Counted from the stretch's first letter, positions 1 to 8,080 are shown. The stretch is 64,000 nt of DNA from Pseudonocardia sp. TRM90224 (GCF_021245725.1 NZ_JAJGSX010000035.1:31523-95522), one strand, 5' to 3'. A program made the numbers and translations. Notes: generated by a model not told the origin, from the sequence alone.

Positions 1-1
1 G

Positions 2-262
2 GCCGAGCTGGAGGTGGCGTTCCGCGCCTGGGCGCAGCAGGACGCGGTGGTGCGCACGGTGCAGGAGCGGATCGACGAGCGGCGCGTCCGGTTCCTGGAG
101 GAGCTGTTCGCGCGCCACGACCTGCCGTCGGGACGAGCTCGTGTTCTCGCGCAGGCCGTCTACCTGACGCTGGTCGGCGGTGGGCACGTCGTGCCCCGGG
201 CGCCGATCGAGGAGATCGAGCGGATCTGGGACCTGTTGCTGGAGCCGCTGGGCCGGCCCTGA
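2..262 (+). CDS. TetR/AcrR-type regulator, C-terminal part (cut by window edge)
   Basis: The window opens inside this gene, so only the last 86 residues are visible. They form an all-helical ligand-binding half of the kind found in TetR/AcrR repressors, with RVRFLEELFARHDLPSG, then a long helix ending at LAQAVYLTLVGGG, and a final short helix. The DNA-binding half lies upstream. The next gene, a small membrane protein, starts 20 nt after the stop on the same strand, so the pair probably forms an operon in which the repressor controls the membrane protein and itself. The family call rests on helix pattern and context only. Confidence 0.6.
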   Translation, partial: AELEVAFRAWAQQDAVVRTVQERIDERRVRFLEELFARHDLPSGRARVLAQAVYLTLVGGGHVVPRAPIEEIERIWDLLLEPLGRP

Positions 263-281
263 CCCCGGTCGGGGGTGCGCT

Positions 282-668
282 GTGTCGAGGCTGACCCGGG
301 CGCTCCCGTGGATGATCATCGGGTTGGGGGTGTTCCACCTCGGCTACGTCGTGGCGGAGTCGCCCGGCATCGTCGGCGCGATCATCGCCGACGGGCTCGC
401 CGGTGCGTCGAACACAGTCGAGCGCGACTTCGTCACCTGGTTCTTCATCGGCGGGCTTGCCTTGCTGTTCTTCGGGATGACGGCACAGTGGCACGTTCGG
501 AACCGTGGCGAGCTGCCCGCGCACGTCGGCTGGTGGCTGCTCGGGATCGGCGCGTTCGACACAGCGCTGGAGCCGGACGGCGGCGGCTGGATCATGCTCG
601 CGCTCGGGTTGCTGGCCGTGTTCGACCTGCGTCGCAACCGCCGCCGTGCCGCTGCTGATCAGTACTGA
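282..668 (+). CDS. small four-helix membrane protein (DUF6463-like)
   Basis: This 128-residue protein has about four hydrophobic stretches: WMIIGLGVFHLGYVV near 10-24, a second around 30-45, FIGGLALLFFGM around 55-70, and WIMLALGLLAVFDL near 105-118. The last is followed by a basic cytosolic tail. The pattern, and the position just behind a TetR gene, resemble the uncharacterised DUF6463 family; no enzyme motif is visible. I chose the GTG at 282 because the first membrane helix begins right after it; a longer reading from 180 would overlap the TetR gene and adds only low-complexity residues. The stop codon lies inside the TGATCAGTAC repeat array. Confidence 0.6.
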   Translation: MSRLTRALPWMIIGLGVFHLGYVVAESPGIVGAIIADGLAGASNTVERDFVTWFFIGGLALLFFGMTAQWHVRNRGELPAHVGWWLLGIGAFDTALEPDGGGWIMLALGLLAVFDLRRNRRRAAADQY

Positions 669-705
669 TCAGTACTGATCAGTACTGATCAGCCCTGATC
701 GGCTG
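656..705. repeat. tandem 10-bp palindromic repeat TGATCAGTAC between convergent genes
   Basis: Three exact copies of TGATCAGTAC start at 656, 666 and 676, followed by two decayed copies at 686 and 696. Each junction creates the perfect palindrome GTACTGATCAGTAC, so the array can fold on either strand. It covers the stop codons of both converging genes (TGA at 666-668 on plus, 689-691 on minus), so it may serve as a two-way terminator, although no T-run follows. Confidence 0.75.
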
Positions 706-1087
706 GTGCGGGCCACCCCGGCGTGCTCGGTGCGGCGGTTGGGAGGCCGACCCAGTCCTGCCGGACCGGCGAGTAGACCTCGGCGACGACGGCCCCGTCC
801 GGCCCCGACTCGGCCTGGTGGGGCACGTCGGCGAAGATCCGCCAGTTGCCGCCGGGGCCGAGGGTGCGGGTCTCGCCGTCGACGGTGAAGCGGACCGAGC
901 CCGTGATCACGAAGCCGAGCTGCTCGTTGTGGTGCTGGTGCAGCGGGACGGGGGTGTCGGGGCCCAGCTCGACGATCGCCATGGTGATCAGCTCGCTGTG
1001 GATCATGCGGGCCAGTACGCCGTCCCAGATCCTGGTCGGTGGGACCTCGGCCAGCTCGTGGAACGTGCTCTTGTGGGTATCGGTCAC
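689..1087 (-). CDS. cupin-domain protein
   Basis: A 132-residue single-domain cupin. The first metal-binding motif is visible as PLHQHHNEQLGFVITG (H-x-H-x-E spacing), and the second reads NWRIFADVPHQAESG. Such proteins are small beta-barrels that bind a metal and act as oxygenases, isomerases or sensors; nothing here fixes the substrate. The GTG start at 1087 overlaps the stop of the aminotransferase gene upstream by 4 nt (GTGA), so the two are translationally coupled and probably act in one pathway, with the cupin perhaps processing the keto acid made by the aminotransferase. A reading extended upstream to 1126 would run into that gene and is less likely. Confidence 0.8.
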   Translation of the reverse strand: MTDTHKSTFHELAEVPPTRIWDGVLARMIHSELITMAIVELGPDTPVPLHQHHNEQLGFVITGSVRFTVDGETRTLGPGGNWRIFADVPHQAESGPDGAVVAEVYSPVRQDWVGLPTAAPSTPGWPAPADQG

Positions 1088-2043
1088 TGCATCTGCCTCT
1101 CGGTGGCGTGGACGGGCACGGTCCATTCAGGGTGACGGTCGTCGGTGCGGCTGGCGATGGCTCGCAGCAATGCGGCGAGCCGGCCGGTCAGCTCGCCGGG
1201 GCGGCCCGACCCGACCAGCCGCTCGTCGATCTCCACGACCGGGACGACGCCGGCGGCGGTGCCGCACAGCAGCACCTCGTCGGCGGTGTAGAGCTCGGTG
1301 CGCTGCACCCGCCGTTCGACCACGGTGCGGCCCGTCAGCTCCTCGATGAGCTTCATCACCTGCCGCCGGGTGATGCCTTCGAGGATGTCGTCCGTCCCGG
1401 GCGGGGTCACCCAGCCGTCGCCGATCCGGACCAGCACGTTCGACGTAGTGGCCTCGGCGACGAAGCCGTCGAGCGTCAGCATGATCGCCTCGTCGTAGCC
1501 GCGCCGCGCCGCTTCGGTCTTGGCCAGCGCCGGGCCGGGGTAGCCGCCGGTCACCTTCGCCCGGTTCGCCGCGGCCACGTCGGGGGCACGCCGCCAGGTG
1601 GAGACCATGCACCGCACGCCACGCGGGTCGATGTAGTCGCCGGGCATCGGGGTGGCCGCGATCGACAGTCGCGTCGGCACGTCGTGCATGCGTACGGGCA
1701 GCACCGCACCCGACTGGATCAGCAGCGGCCGCAGGTAGGCGTCGGCGCGCACGTCGTTGCGGCGGAGCAGCTCGACCGACGCCGTCACGAGCCGCTCCGG
1801 CGTGAACGGCAGCGCCAGCCCGAGGATGCGGGCGGAGCGGGCCAGTCGACGGAAGTGATCGAGGGCTTCGAGCAGGTACAGCTGCTCGTGTTCGGCGTTC
1901 CAGCACGCGCGGATGCCCTCGAACGTGCCGGTGCCGTACGACAGGGCATTCGCGTGGACGCTCACCGCCGCCTCGTCCGCAGCAACGAACCCGCCGTCCA
2001 CGAAGACGATGTCGCACGGGGGCGCGAAGGGTTGGGTGGTCAT
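1084..2043 (-). CDS. PLP-dependent class IV aminotransferase (IlvE-like)
   Basis: At 319 residues this has the usual length of a branched-chain or D-amino-acid aminotransferase of fold type IV. The opening SYGTGTFEGIRAC matches the IlvE active-site loop. The PLP lysine sits in RAKVTGGYPGPALAKTEA, equivalent to the K-x-x-G-G-N-Y motif of E. coli IlvE, and EATTSNVLV corresponds to the phosphate-binding E-G-x-x-x-N segment. It moves an amino group between an amino acid and a 2-oxo acid in the cytosol; branched-chain substrates are likely but not proven. It is the first gene of a coupled pair with a cupin and faces a LysR gene across 72 bp, so that LysR protein is the probable regulator. Confidence 0.85.
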   Translation of the reverse strand: MTTQPFAPPCDIVFVDGGFVAADEAAVSVHANALSYGTGTFEGIRACWNAEHEQLYLLEALDHFRRLARSARILGLALPFTPERLVTASVELLRRNDVRADAYLRPLLIQSGAVLPVRMHDVPTRLSIAATPMPGDYIDPRGVRCMVSTWRRAPDVAAANRAKVTGGYPGPALAKTEAARRGYDEAIMLTLDGFVAEATTSNVLVRIGDGWVTPPGTDDILEGITRRQVMKLIEELTGRTVVERRVQRTELYTADEVLLCGTAAGVVPVVEIDERLVGSGRPGELTGRLAALLRAIASRTDDRHPEWTVPVHATERQMQ

Positions 2044-2115
2044 GCCAACGACACTCGCACCAGTATGGTATTAGGACAATTGAAACCTTTTGGAAGCTGG
2101 CTTTAAAATCACTGA

Positions 2116-3039
2116 ATGCTGAACGTGCCCCGGCTGCGGGCCTTGTACGAGGTGTCCCGGCACGGCTCGTTCACCGGCGCGGCAGAGGTCCTGCGGCTGA
2201 CGACGTCGGCGGTCTCGCAGCAGATCGCGTTGCTGGAACGGGAAGCAGGCGCCCAGCTCGTGGAACGGCACGCGCGGGGCGTTCGACTGACCGAGCCGGG
2301 ACGGGTGCTCGCGCGGCACGCCGAGAACCTGCTCGCCGAGCTGCGGGCAGCCGACGACGCGCTCGCGGCGGTCGGGAGCGGCGAGGGCGGGCGGCTGCGC
2401 TTCGGGTCGTTCACCACCGCCAACGCGGCGCTGATGCCGAAGGCCGTCGCCGCGTTCCGCAGCGCGTTTCCGCAGGTCGAGCTGACGTTGCTGGAGGCCG
2501 ACAGCGACGAGGGCCTCGCGCAGGTCGCCGAGCACCACCTCGACCTCGCGCTCGTCTACGAGTTCCCGCTCGTGCCGATGATCGTCCCGGCCGGTGTCAC
2601 GACCAGCCCGTTGCTGCAGGACGCGCTTTCCATCGTGGTGCCGGCGGGTCATCCGCTCGCCGGCCGGGCGCGGGTGCGGCTGGCCGAGCTGGCGGGGGAG
2701 ATCTGGGTGCAAGGCGTGCGCAGCGGCTCCACCGCCGAGGTGCTGCCGCAGGCATGCCTGCGCGCCGGCTTCGAGCCGCGGGTCGCGTTCCGCACGGACG
2801 ACCAGATGACGGTGCGCGGCCTCGTCGCCGCCGGCGTCGGGATCGCGCTGACGCCGTGGTTGGCGATGGCAGCAACACCGCCCGACCTCGTCGTCGTCCG
2901 GCTCGACGAGCCGACGCTCACCCGCACCGTGTTCGCGGCGACGTCGTCGGGTCCGTACCGGCTCCCGGCGGCCGACGCGATGATCGACCACCTCCGCAAC
3001 GCCGCAACCGAGATGCAGGACTCGCCGCGTCCGAGGTGA
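2116..3039 (+). CDS. LysR-family transcriptional regulator
   Basis: 307 residues, standard LysR length. The winged helix-turn-helix occupies about residues 1-60 (GSFTGAAEVLRLTTSAVSQQIALLE), and the remainder is a periplasmic-binding-protein-like effector domain starting near LRFGSFTTANAALMPKAVAAF. It is divergent from the aminotransferase/cupin pair, the classic arrangement for a LysR activator that controls the facing genes in response to a metabolite. The ATG at 2116 is the only start that keeps the N-terminal DNA-binding helix intact. It resembles the second LysR protein at 4917, especially in the recognition helix (TTSAVSQQ), so the two may be old paralogues. Confidence 0.9.
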   Translation: MLNVPRLRALYEVSRHGSFTGAAEVLRLTTSAVSQQIALLEREAGAQLVERHARGVRLTEPGRVLARHAENLLAELRAADDALAAVGSGEGGRLRFGSFTTANAALMPKAVAAFRSAFPQVELTLLEADSDEGLAQVAEHHLDLALVYEFPLVPMIVPAGVTTSPLLQDALSIVVPAGHPLAGRARVRLAELAGEIWVQGVRSGSTAEVLPQACLRAGFEPRVAFRTDDQMTVRGLVAAGVGIALTPWLAMAATPPDLVVVRLDEPTLTRTVFAATSSGPYRLPAADAMIDHLRNAATEMQDSPRPR

Positions 3040-3091
3040 CGACTCGCCGTGCTGAAAGTGTCGACTCACCGTGCTGGAACGCGCGACTCAC
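3040..3091. repeat. 22-bp intergenic tandem repeat, two units and a part
   Basis: Units CGACTCGCCGTGCTGAAAGTGT (3040-3061, shown here as a 22-base unit split as CGACTCGCCGTG then CTGAAAGTGT) and a second at 3062-3083, then the first eight bases of a third. The same family forms four full units at 10989-11076. It begins right at the stop of the LysR gene and lies before the SDR promoter. Confidence 0.8.
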
Positions 3092-3139
3092 CCGTTGACG
3101 GGTGTTCGGTGCCACAGCCTTCGGGTTTCTTAAGGCATG

Positions 3140-3175
3140 AAGATCTTGTACGGTGATGTTAAGACCTTAAGATCT
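3140..3175. promoter_or_regulatory. possible operator/promoter of the SDR gene
   Basis: AGATCTT at 3141-3147 and AAGATCT at 3169-3175 form an inverted repeat around a second near-palindrome (TTAAGACCTTAA). It is AT-rich against a very GC-rich background and ends a few bases before GGAGGAG, the ribosome site of the SDR gene. No regulator gene is adjacent, so the binding protein is unknown. Confidence 0.4.
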
Positions 3176-3186
3176 GAGGAGGAGAG

Positions 3187-3921
3187 ATGCAGCGGACAGC
3201 AGTGGTCACCGGAGGCGGCACCGGCATCGGGAGGGCGGTCGCCGCACGCTTGGCGAAGTCGGGCGACGAGGTCGTGATCGTCGGAAGGCGGGCCGACGTC
3301 CTGGCCGAGGCGGTTGCGGAGCTCGGCGCGCCGGCGCGTGCCGTCGCGGTCGACGCCGCCGACCCCGCGGCGCTCCAGGCGGCGTTGCGGGAGCTGCCGG
3401 AACGGGTGGACGTGCTGGTCAACGCCGCCGGGGCGAACGTCGACCTGGTGCAGGGCCCGCCCGCCGCGGGCGACCTCGACGCGATCCGGTCGTCCTACCT
3501 CGCGAACTTCTCGGCCAACGTCCTCACGGCCGTCCTGATGACGAACGCCCTGTTGCCGCGGCTCGCCGAGGGCGCACGCATCGTGAACCTCGGCTCGGTC
3601 ACGGCGCGGTCCGGCCAGGGCAGCTACGGCGCGGTGAAGGCGGCCGTCGAGCCGTGGACCTCCGAGCTCGCGTTCCAGCTCGGCGACCGCGGCATCACGG
3701 CCAACGTCGTCTCACCCGGCCCGACCGAGGGCACCGGCTTCCTCGGCGGGGCCGACTTCCCGGCAGCCCGCCGCGCCTATGTCGAGGCGCACACGGCGCA
3801 GCACCGCCTCGGCCAGGTCGACGAGGTCGCCGCGCTCGTGGCGTTCCTGGCATCGGCGGAGGCGTCGCACATCACGGGCCAGGTCATGCACGTGAGCGGT
3901 GGGATGCACCTCGGTCGCTGA
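3187..3921 (+). CDS. SDR-family NAD(P)-dependent oxidoreductase
   Basis: A 244-residue classical short-chain dehydrogenase. The Rossmann cofactor motif TGGGTGIG is at residues 9-16, NAAGA follows near 80, and the catalytic set is S in LGSVTARSG with Y-x-x-x-K in SYGAVKAA. The C-terminal ITGQVMHVSGGMHLGR matches the substrate-loop/dimer end of FabG-like enzymes. An arginine in the GRRADV segment after beta-2 suggests NADPH preference. The start is fixed by GAGGAGAG just upstream. It stands alone as a transcription unit; its 3' end overlaps the convergent EamA transporter gene by 38 bp. The substrate cannot be told. Confidence 0.9.
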   Translation: MQRTAVVTGGGTGIGRAVAARLAKSGDEVVIVGRRADVLAEAVAELGAPARAVAVDAADPAALQAALRELPERVDVLVNAAGANVDLVQGPPAAGDLDAIRSSYLANFSANVLTAVLMTNALLPRLAEGARIVNLGSVTARSGQGSYGAVKAAVEPWTSELAFQLGDRGITANVVSPGPTEGTGFLGGADFPAARRAYVEAHTAQHRLGQVDEVAALVAFLASAEASHITGQVMHVSGGMHLGR

Positions 3922-4843
3922 GGGGTCGGCTGAGGTACGCACCGCCGAGGATGACGGCAGCGCCGACCAGCTGGTGCGGGTGCAGGTGCTCGCCCAGCAC
4001 GGCGATGCCGGCGGCCACCGCCACCACCGGGATCACGTAGGTGACGGTGGCCGCCACGGTCACCCCGACGTCGCGGATCAGCCGGTATTGCAGGACGTAC
4101 GCGAACCCGGTGCCGAGCGCGCCCAACGCCACCACGGCCAGCACCGGGGCGAGCGGGAACGCTGCGGGCAGTTCGGTTGCGACGAGCATGACAGCGGCGA
4201 GCTGGACCGTCGATGTGGCGAGCTGGCCCGCGGAGAGCGCAACACCCGAGTAGGGCGAACCCGTGACGTACCGCCGCAGGTACACCCAGCCGAGCGCGTA
4301 GCAGAGCGCGGCACCGAGGACCATGCCGACGCCCACAGCATCCACCGCAGCAGGGTCGACCGCAGCAGGGTCCACCGCAGCGGCGCCGGCGGTGTTGCCG
4401 ACGTCCAGCACGACGAGCACGCCACCGAATCCCAGCAGGAGTCCGACGATCCGCCGGGGCGCCGGCCGCTCCTGGCGCAGCGCGGCGAGCGTGAGCAGCA
4501 CCGTGAACAGGGGTGTTGCGGCGTTGCAGATTCCGGCGAGCGACGAGGAGATGCGCTGCTCCGCGAGCCCGAACAGGACGAACGGCACGGAGTTGAGCAG
4601 CAGACCGGCGACCCCGAGGTGCCACCACATCCGCGGGTCGCGCGGCAGCGCGTCGCGCCCGGCCACCACAACGAGGATGAGCACGAGTGCGCCGATCACG
4701 ACGCGACCGAACGCGATCTGCAGCGGCCCGAACCCGTCCAGTGCCACCTTGATCAACAGGAAGCTCGTGCCCCAGATCGTCGCCAGCGCCAGTAGTCGCA
4801 GCCACCACAGTCGGGTCGTCGGGGCGGTTGTGGTGAGGGCCAT
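3884..4843 (-). CDS. EamA/DMT-family transporter
   Basis: A 319-residue membrane protein with about ten hydrophobic segments arranged as two EamA halves, beginning ALATIWGTSFLLIKVAL and GLLLGFGGVLVVLDV. The WGTSF motif in the first helix is typical of drug/metabolite exporters of the RhaT/YdcZ superfamily. The loop between the halves contains a VDPAA sequence repeat from a 15-bp DNA tandem at 4341-4385. The ATG at 4843 gives a normal N-terminus; an earlier start would read through the promoter shared with the facing LysR gene at 4917, which probably controls it. The gene ends inside the convergent SDR gene. The exported compound is unknown. Confidence 0.85.
   Translation of the reverse strand: MALTTTAPTTRLWWLRLLALATIWGTSFLLIKVALDGFGPLQIAFGRVVIGALVLILVVVAGRDALPRDPRMWWHLGVAGLLLNSVPFVLFGLAEQRISSSLAGICNAATPLFTVLLTLAALRQERPAPRRIVGLLLGFGGVLVVLDVGNTAGAAAVDPAAVDPAAVDAVGVGMVLGAALCYALGWVYLRRYVTGSPYSGVALSAGQLATSTVQLAAVMLVATELPAAFPLAPVLAVVALGALGTGFAYVLQYRLIRDVGVTVAATVTYVIPVVAVAAGIAVLGEHLHPHQLVGAAVILGGAYLSRPLSDRGASHRSRA
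4341..4385. repeat. 15-bp tandem repeat inside the transporter gene
   Basis: Three units of the type TCCACCGCAGCAGGG start at 4341, 4356 and 4371. They encode repeated VDPAA in the loop between the two transporter halves, keep the reading frame, and are a likely site of length variation between strains. Confidence 0.75.
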
Positions 4844-4916
4844 GCGCTCACTCTGAGCGAGCCGGTGGTTAAGCACAATCACGCAGAACTTCACCTGATC
4901 TCGTAGCATCACTACG

Positions 4917-5852
4917 GTGTTGAACCTCGACCGGCTGCGCACGCTGCACGCCATCTCCGCCTACGGCTCGGTGACGGCCGCGGCCGACGTGCTGCACCTG
5001 ACGACGTCGGCGGTGTCGCAGCAGGTCGCGAAGCTGGAGCGGGAGGTCGGTCAGCCGCTGCTCGACAAGCGTGGCCGCGGCGTTGTGCTGACCGACTTCG
5101 CGCTGCGGATGGTCGACCACGCCGCCGAGATCCTCGCCGTCGTCGAGCGCGCGGAGGCCGACCTGCAAGCCCGCCGCGGGTCCGTCGAGGGCCGCCTCAC
5201 CATCGGTGCGTTCGCGACGGCGGCGCGCGGGCTGGTGCCGCCGGCGTTCGTCGCGCTGCGTGCCGAGCATCCCCGGCTGCGGCTGGAACTGGTCGAGATG
5301 GAGCCCGACGAGTCGGTGCCGCTCGTCGTGCGCGGCGATCTCGACCTGGTCGTCGCGCTCGACTGGTCCAACGCCCCGCTCGCCGTGCCGTCGGGCCTGG
5401 TGCCGACCCCGCTGCTGCACGACCCCGCGATGCTCGCGGTGCCCGCCGACCACCGGCTTGCCGCGAACGAGTTCGTCGACGTCGCCACGTTGCGCGCCGA
5501 GGCCTGGATCACCTGGCAGCGGGGCTCGATCTGCCGCGACTGGCTCGCGCACACGCTGCGCACGCACGGCGGCGACCTCGACGTCACCCACGCCGCGCGT
5601 GAGCACGAGACGCAGCTCGCGCTCGTCGCGGCCGGCCTCGGGATCGCGATCATCCCGACGCTCGGGCTCGGACCGGTGCCCGACGGGGTCCGGATGCTGC
5701 CGCTGCGCCCTGCGTTCGGGCGTGAGGTGCACATCCTGACCAGGGGGAACGTGCAGAGCCGGCCGGCGATCCGGGCGACGGTCGCCGCGCTGCACACGGC
5801 CGCGGCCCAGCATGCAAGGACTACTGCGCGGGCAGCTCCGCACACACGCTGA
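4917..5852 (+). CDS. LysR-family transcriptional regulator
   Basis: 311 residues with the N-terminal LysR winged helix (GSVTAAADVLHLTTSAVSQQVAKLE, residues 17-41) and an effector-binding domain beginning LTIGAFATAARGLVPPAF. It lies head-to-head with the EamA exporter across 73 bp, and LysR/EamA pairs of this sort usually act as inducer-sensing regulator and exporter. GTG at 4917 is used because the helix-turn-helix begins about 15 residues later, as usual. Its last 32 bp overlap the convergent gene ending at 5821. Confidence 0.88.
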   Translation: MLNLDRLRTLHAISAYGSVTAAADVLHLTTSAVSQQVAKLEREVGQPLLDKRGRGVVLTDFALRMVDHAAEILAVVERAEADLQARRGSVEGRLTIGAFATAARGLVPPAFVALRAEHPRLRLELVEMEPDESVPLVVRGDLDLVVALDWSNAPLAVPSGLVPTPLLHDPAMLAVPADHRLAANEFVDVATLRAEAWITWQRGSICRDWLAHTLRTHGGDLDVTHAAREHETQLALVAAGLGIAIIPTLGLGPVPDGVRMLPLRPAFGREVHILTRGNVQSRPAIRATVAALHTAAAQHARTTARAAPHTR

Positions 5853-6168
5853 CCTGCTCACCGTCGGCGGTGTGGAAGGTCTCGACGAGCCGCAGCCCGC
5901 CGTCGTGACGTTCGATCCGGCTCTCCGCCGCACCGCCGACGACCTCGCCGGTCGCGTCGACGACGTGCGTGAAGCGGACCGAGAGCCGCTCGCCCTCGCG
6001 GCTCCCGACGAACCGGCCGATGCGGACCGTGTCGCCCTCGTACTCGCCCCACACCATGCCGTCGCGCTCGTGGTAGTCGAACACCGTGGGCGAGTCCGGG
6101 TCGACGGTGCTGGAGGTCGAGGACACCATGCCGAACCGGCGCCCGTCGAGATCGAAGGAGTCGCTCAC
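5821..6168 (-). CDS. small hypothetical protein (beta-rich, 'N-acetylglutamate synthase-like' in some databases)
   Basis: 115 residues without signal peptide or membrane helix. The sequence looks like an eight-strand beta sandwich: FGMVSSTSSTVDPDSPTVF, then DGMVWGEYEGDTVRIGRFVG, RLSVRFTHVVDATGEV, and GLRLVETFHTADGEQ. Similar small proteins are sometimes labelled N-acetylglutamate synthase, a name I consider unproven because no acetyl-CoA-binding motif is present. It is a single gene; its end overlaps the convergent LysR gene by 32 bp. Confidence 0.55.
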   Translation of the reverse strand: MSDSFDLDGRRFGMVSSTSSTVDPDSPTVFDYHERDGMVWGEYEGDTVRIGRFVGSREGERLSVRFTHVVDATGEVVGGAAESRIERHDGGLRLVETFHTADGEQVSVCAELPAQ

Positions 6169-6200
6169 CCGCGAATCATGCCGGTTGCCCAGTCAGGGCC

Positions 6201-6563
6201 TCAGGTGCGCGGTTGTGTGGCGATGTCGAGCACCGCGCTCCCGTCCGAGAGCGAGAGCACGCGGATCCGCACGACGCGTTCCAGCGATCCGGCCTCGATC
6301 CGGCCGCCTTCGCTGGTGATGAACATGCTGACGCCGTCGGTCGAGCGCAGGACCATCCGGACGAGCTGGCTGTCCACGGCGGTGACCGAGAGGACGGACG
6401 CGCCGGTGGTGTCGAGCGGGATGTCGGTCGGTGCGGAGACGGTCACGGTGCAGGTGCCATCGGTGCAGGAACCGAGGTCCGCGCTGGGCGCGGGCGCCTG
6501 ACCTGCGACGAGTACGGCGCTCAGCGCCCATCCGGCTGCCATTGTGAACGTGGCGAGGTGCAT
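6201..6563 (-). CDS. small secreted protein of unknown function
   Basis: 120 residues. The N-terminus (MHLATFTMAAGWALSAVLVA, then GQAPA) is a clear Sec signal peptide with an A-x-A type cleavage site near residue 25. The mature part has one possible disulphide (CTDGTC) and alternating hydrophobic residues suggestive of a small beta domain. The ATG at 6563 has GAGGAGG upstream at good spacing; a start 7 codons earlier lacks one. No catalytic motif is visible. It is divergent from the membrane-anchored protein at 6655. Confidence 0.6.
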   Translation of the reverse strand: MHLATFTMAAGWALSAVLVAGQAPAPSADLGSCTDGTCTVTVSAPTDIPLDTTGASVLSVTAVDSQLVRMVLRSTDGVSMFITSEGGRIEAGSLERVVRIRVLSLSDGSAVLDIATQPRT

Positions 6564-6654
6564 GTCGTCCTCCTCGCGGGCCACGGTAGATCAAGTACGG
6601 CTTGCCGGCGGCGAAGACCACCCGGCCGTGGCCTCCGGGACGGGTCCCGCGGGG

Positions 6655-7668
6655 ATGGGGTACGAATTCAGCGTGTACCCGATGCCGTATGCGCCGCCGC
6701 CGCCGCCGCGCCGCCGGTCGGTGTGGCCGTGGGTGATCCTGATCGTGATTGCGCTCTTCGCGGGCTCGGCGATCACGATCGTGGCGGTGACGGCCAGAGG
6801 CGTGATCGGCCGCCCTGCCGCGGCCCCGGGCCCGTTCGGCGACCTGCGTGCGGCCGATCCGTGCTCGTTGATCGACACGGGCGAGCTGCAGCAGTTCGGC
6901 CAGGTCGTCCTGTACCCGGACATCGGTCCCGCGTCGGGCTGCACCGCCCAGATCGACGTCGGTGGCGGCTCGCTCGTGGAGGTCGAGGTCGCGTTCGCGA
7001 CCCCGACGGCGTTCACGGGTGCCGGCGAACTCACGACCGTCGGCGACCTGACCGTCCTGCGACGGGTGTGGACCACGTCGTACGTCTGCGGGCACACCAT
7101 CAAGACCCCCGACGGCTCTCGGGTGCAGGTGACCGCCCGGGCCGCGGTCTCCGCGACGACCAACATCTGCGGGTTCGCCGACGACGTCGTCGACAGCGCG
7201 GTGCCGAAGCTCGCCGCGGGGCAGGTCGGCAAGCGCGAGATCAAGCCGGCGCCGAACTCGCTGCTCGACGTCGACGTGTGCACGCTGGTCGAGCGGGGCG
7301 ACAGCACCGTGCCGGGCCTGGACCTCAGCAAGATCGAACCCGGTTACGGCGGATGGGCGTGCACGTTCGGCGCTCCCAGCACGACCGGGCCCTGGGTGTA
7401 TCTCGAGGTCCAGTTCTCGGGATCGCGCGAAGGGGACCCGACGCAGTCGATCGCCGGCCGGACGGTGATCAAGCTCGACGAGGGGGCGGTCAACGACTGC
7501 TCGATGCGGGTCATCCAGCGGGACTACTCCAGCGCGGATGGTTGGGAGCGGACGGAGTCGCTGTTGGTGCGCGTCTTCACCGGCACCGGGCGCAACCAGG
7601 CGAGCGGGTGTCAGGCCACGACGGAGCTCATCGAGAAGATCGGGCCACGGCTGCCCCAGCCCTCCTGA
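6655..7668 (+). CDS. membrane-anchored protein with two DUF3558-like extracellular halves
   Basis: 337 residues: a short proline-rich cytosolic N-terminus (YAPPPPPRRRS), one transmembrane helix (WPWVILIVIALFAGSAITIV, about 25-44), and a large outside part. That part holds two similar segments, DPCSLIDTGELQQFG near residue 70 and DVDVCTLVERGDSTVPG near 205, both of the P-C-S-L-x-x kind seen in DUF3558 lipoproteins, plus paired cysteines (SGCTAQ, YVCGH, NICGF, WACTF, NDCS, SGCQ) likely in disulphides. The role is unknown. ATG 6655 is chosen because upstream codons are of poor quality, though GTG starts slightly upstream are possible. A strong hairpin follows. Confidence 0.6.
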   Translation: MGYEFSVYPMPYAPPPPPRRRSVWPWVILIVIALFAGSAITIVAVTARGVIGRPAAAPGPFGDLRAADPCSLIDTGELQQFGQVVLYPDIGPASGCTAQIDVGGGSLVEVEVAFATPTAFTGAGELTTVGDLTVLRRVWTTSYVCGHTIKTPDGSRVQVTARAAVSATTNICGFADDVVDSAVPKLAAGQVGKREIKPAPNSLLDVDVCTLVERGDSTVPGLDLSKIEPGYGGWACTFGAPSTTGPWVYLEVQFSGSREGDPTQSIAGRTVIKLDEGAVNDCSMRVIQRDYSSADGWERTESLLVRVFTGTGRNQASGCQATTELIEKIGPRLPQPS

Positions 7669-7675
7669 CCCCTGC

Positions 7676-7740
7676 CCGTCGACAACGACGTTCTGGCTGT
7701 TTGTTAGCGCTCACAACAGCCAAACCGTCGTTGTCGACGG
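7676..7740. terminator. long hairpin between the anchored-protein gene and an ABC pseudogene
   Basis: Arms CCGTCGACAACGACG... (7676-7701) and its complement (7715-7740) pair at 24 of 26 positions around a 13-nt loop. It lies 8 nt after the plus-strand stop and abuts the stop of the minus-strand pseudogene, so it is placed as a two-way terminator. Its stem sequence is unrelated to the GGAAAGTGGCTTTCC family. Confidence 0.65.
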
Positions 7741-8080
7741 TTACTGGGCCTCGAGGGGTGGGCGGCGCAGCGCCAGCCAGGCCGGCAGCAGGGTGCCGCC
7801 GATCGCGATCGCCGCCGCGAAGGTGACGAGCGCCAGATAGATCCACGGCGAGCCGGCGGGTGTGACGGTGCCCGCTCTGGCGAGGCTGAACGGGATCAGC
7901 GTGAGCGGCGCGACGAGCGAGCCGATGACGATTCCGATGAACCAAGCGGGTCTCTTCGAGATCGACGAGCTCCGAGTCGTCGGGCACGACCGAGCCCGAC
8001 GTCGGCCGGTCGAGCCCGGCCGCGCAGTGCACCTTGCGGACCGAATCGAGCCGCACGGCCGGTTCCGCGGCGTTCGTCAT
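7741..8080 (-). pseudogene. remnant of a MacB-type ABC exporter (ATPase start fused to FtsX permease end)
   Basis: Read from the ATG at 8080, the first codons give MTNAAEPAVRLDSVRKVH, the usual opening of a MacB/LolD-type ABC ATPase. The sequence then jumps directly to AAGLDRPTSGSV, which normally lies some 40 residues later, so the Walker A region is missing. After about 25 more residues the frame breaks, and another frame reads GIVIGSLVAPLTLIPFSLAR...WIYLALVTFAAAIAIGGTLLPAWLALRRPP to the stop at 7741, the last two helices of an FtsX-like permease. Two deletions have thus removed most of an ATPase and of a permease. No working product is expected. The LuxR gene that starts at 8237 faces it and may once have regulated it. 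Confidence 0.75.
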
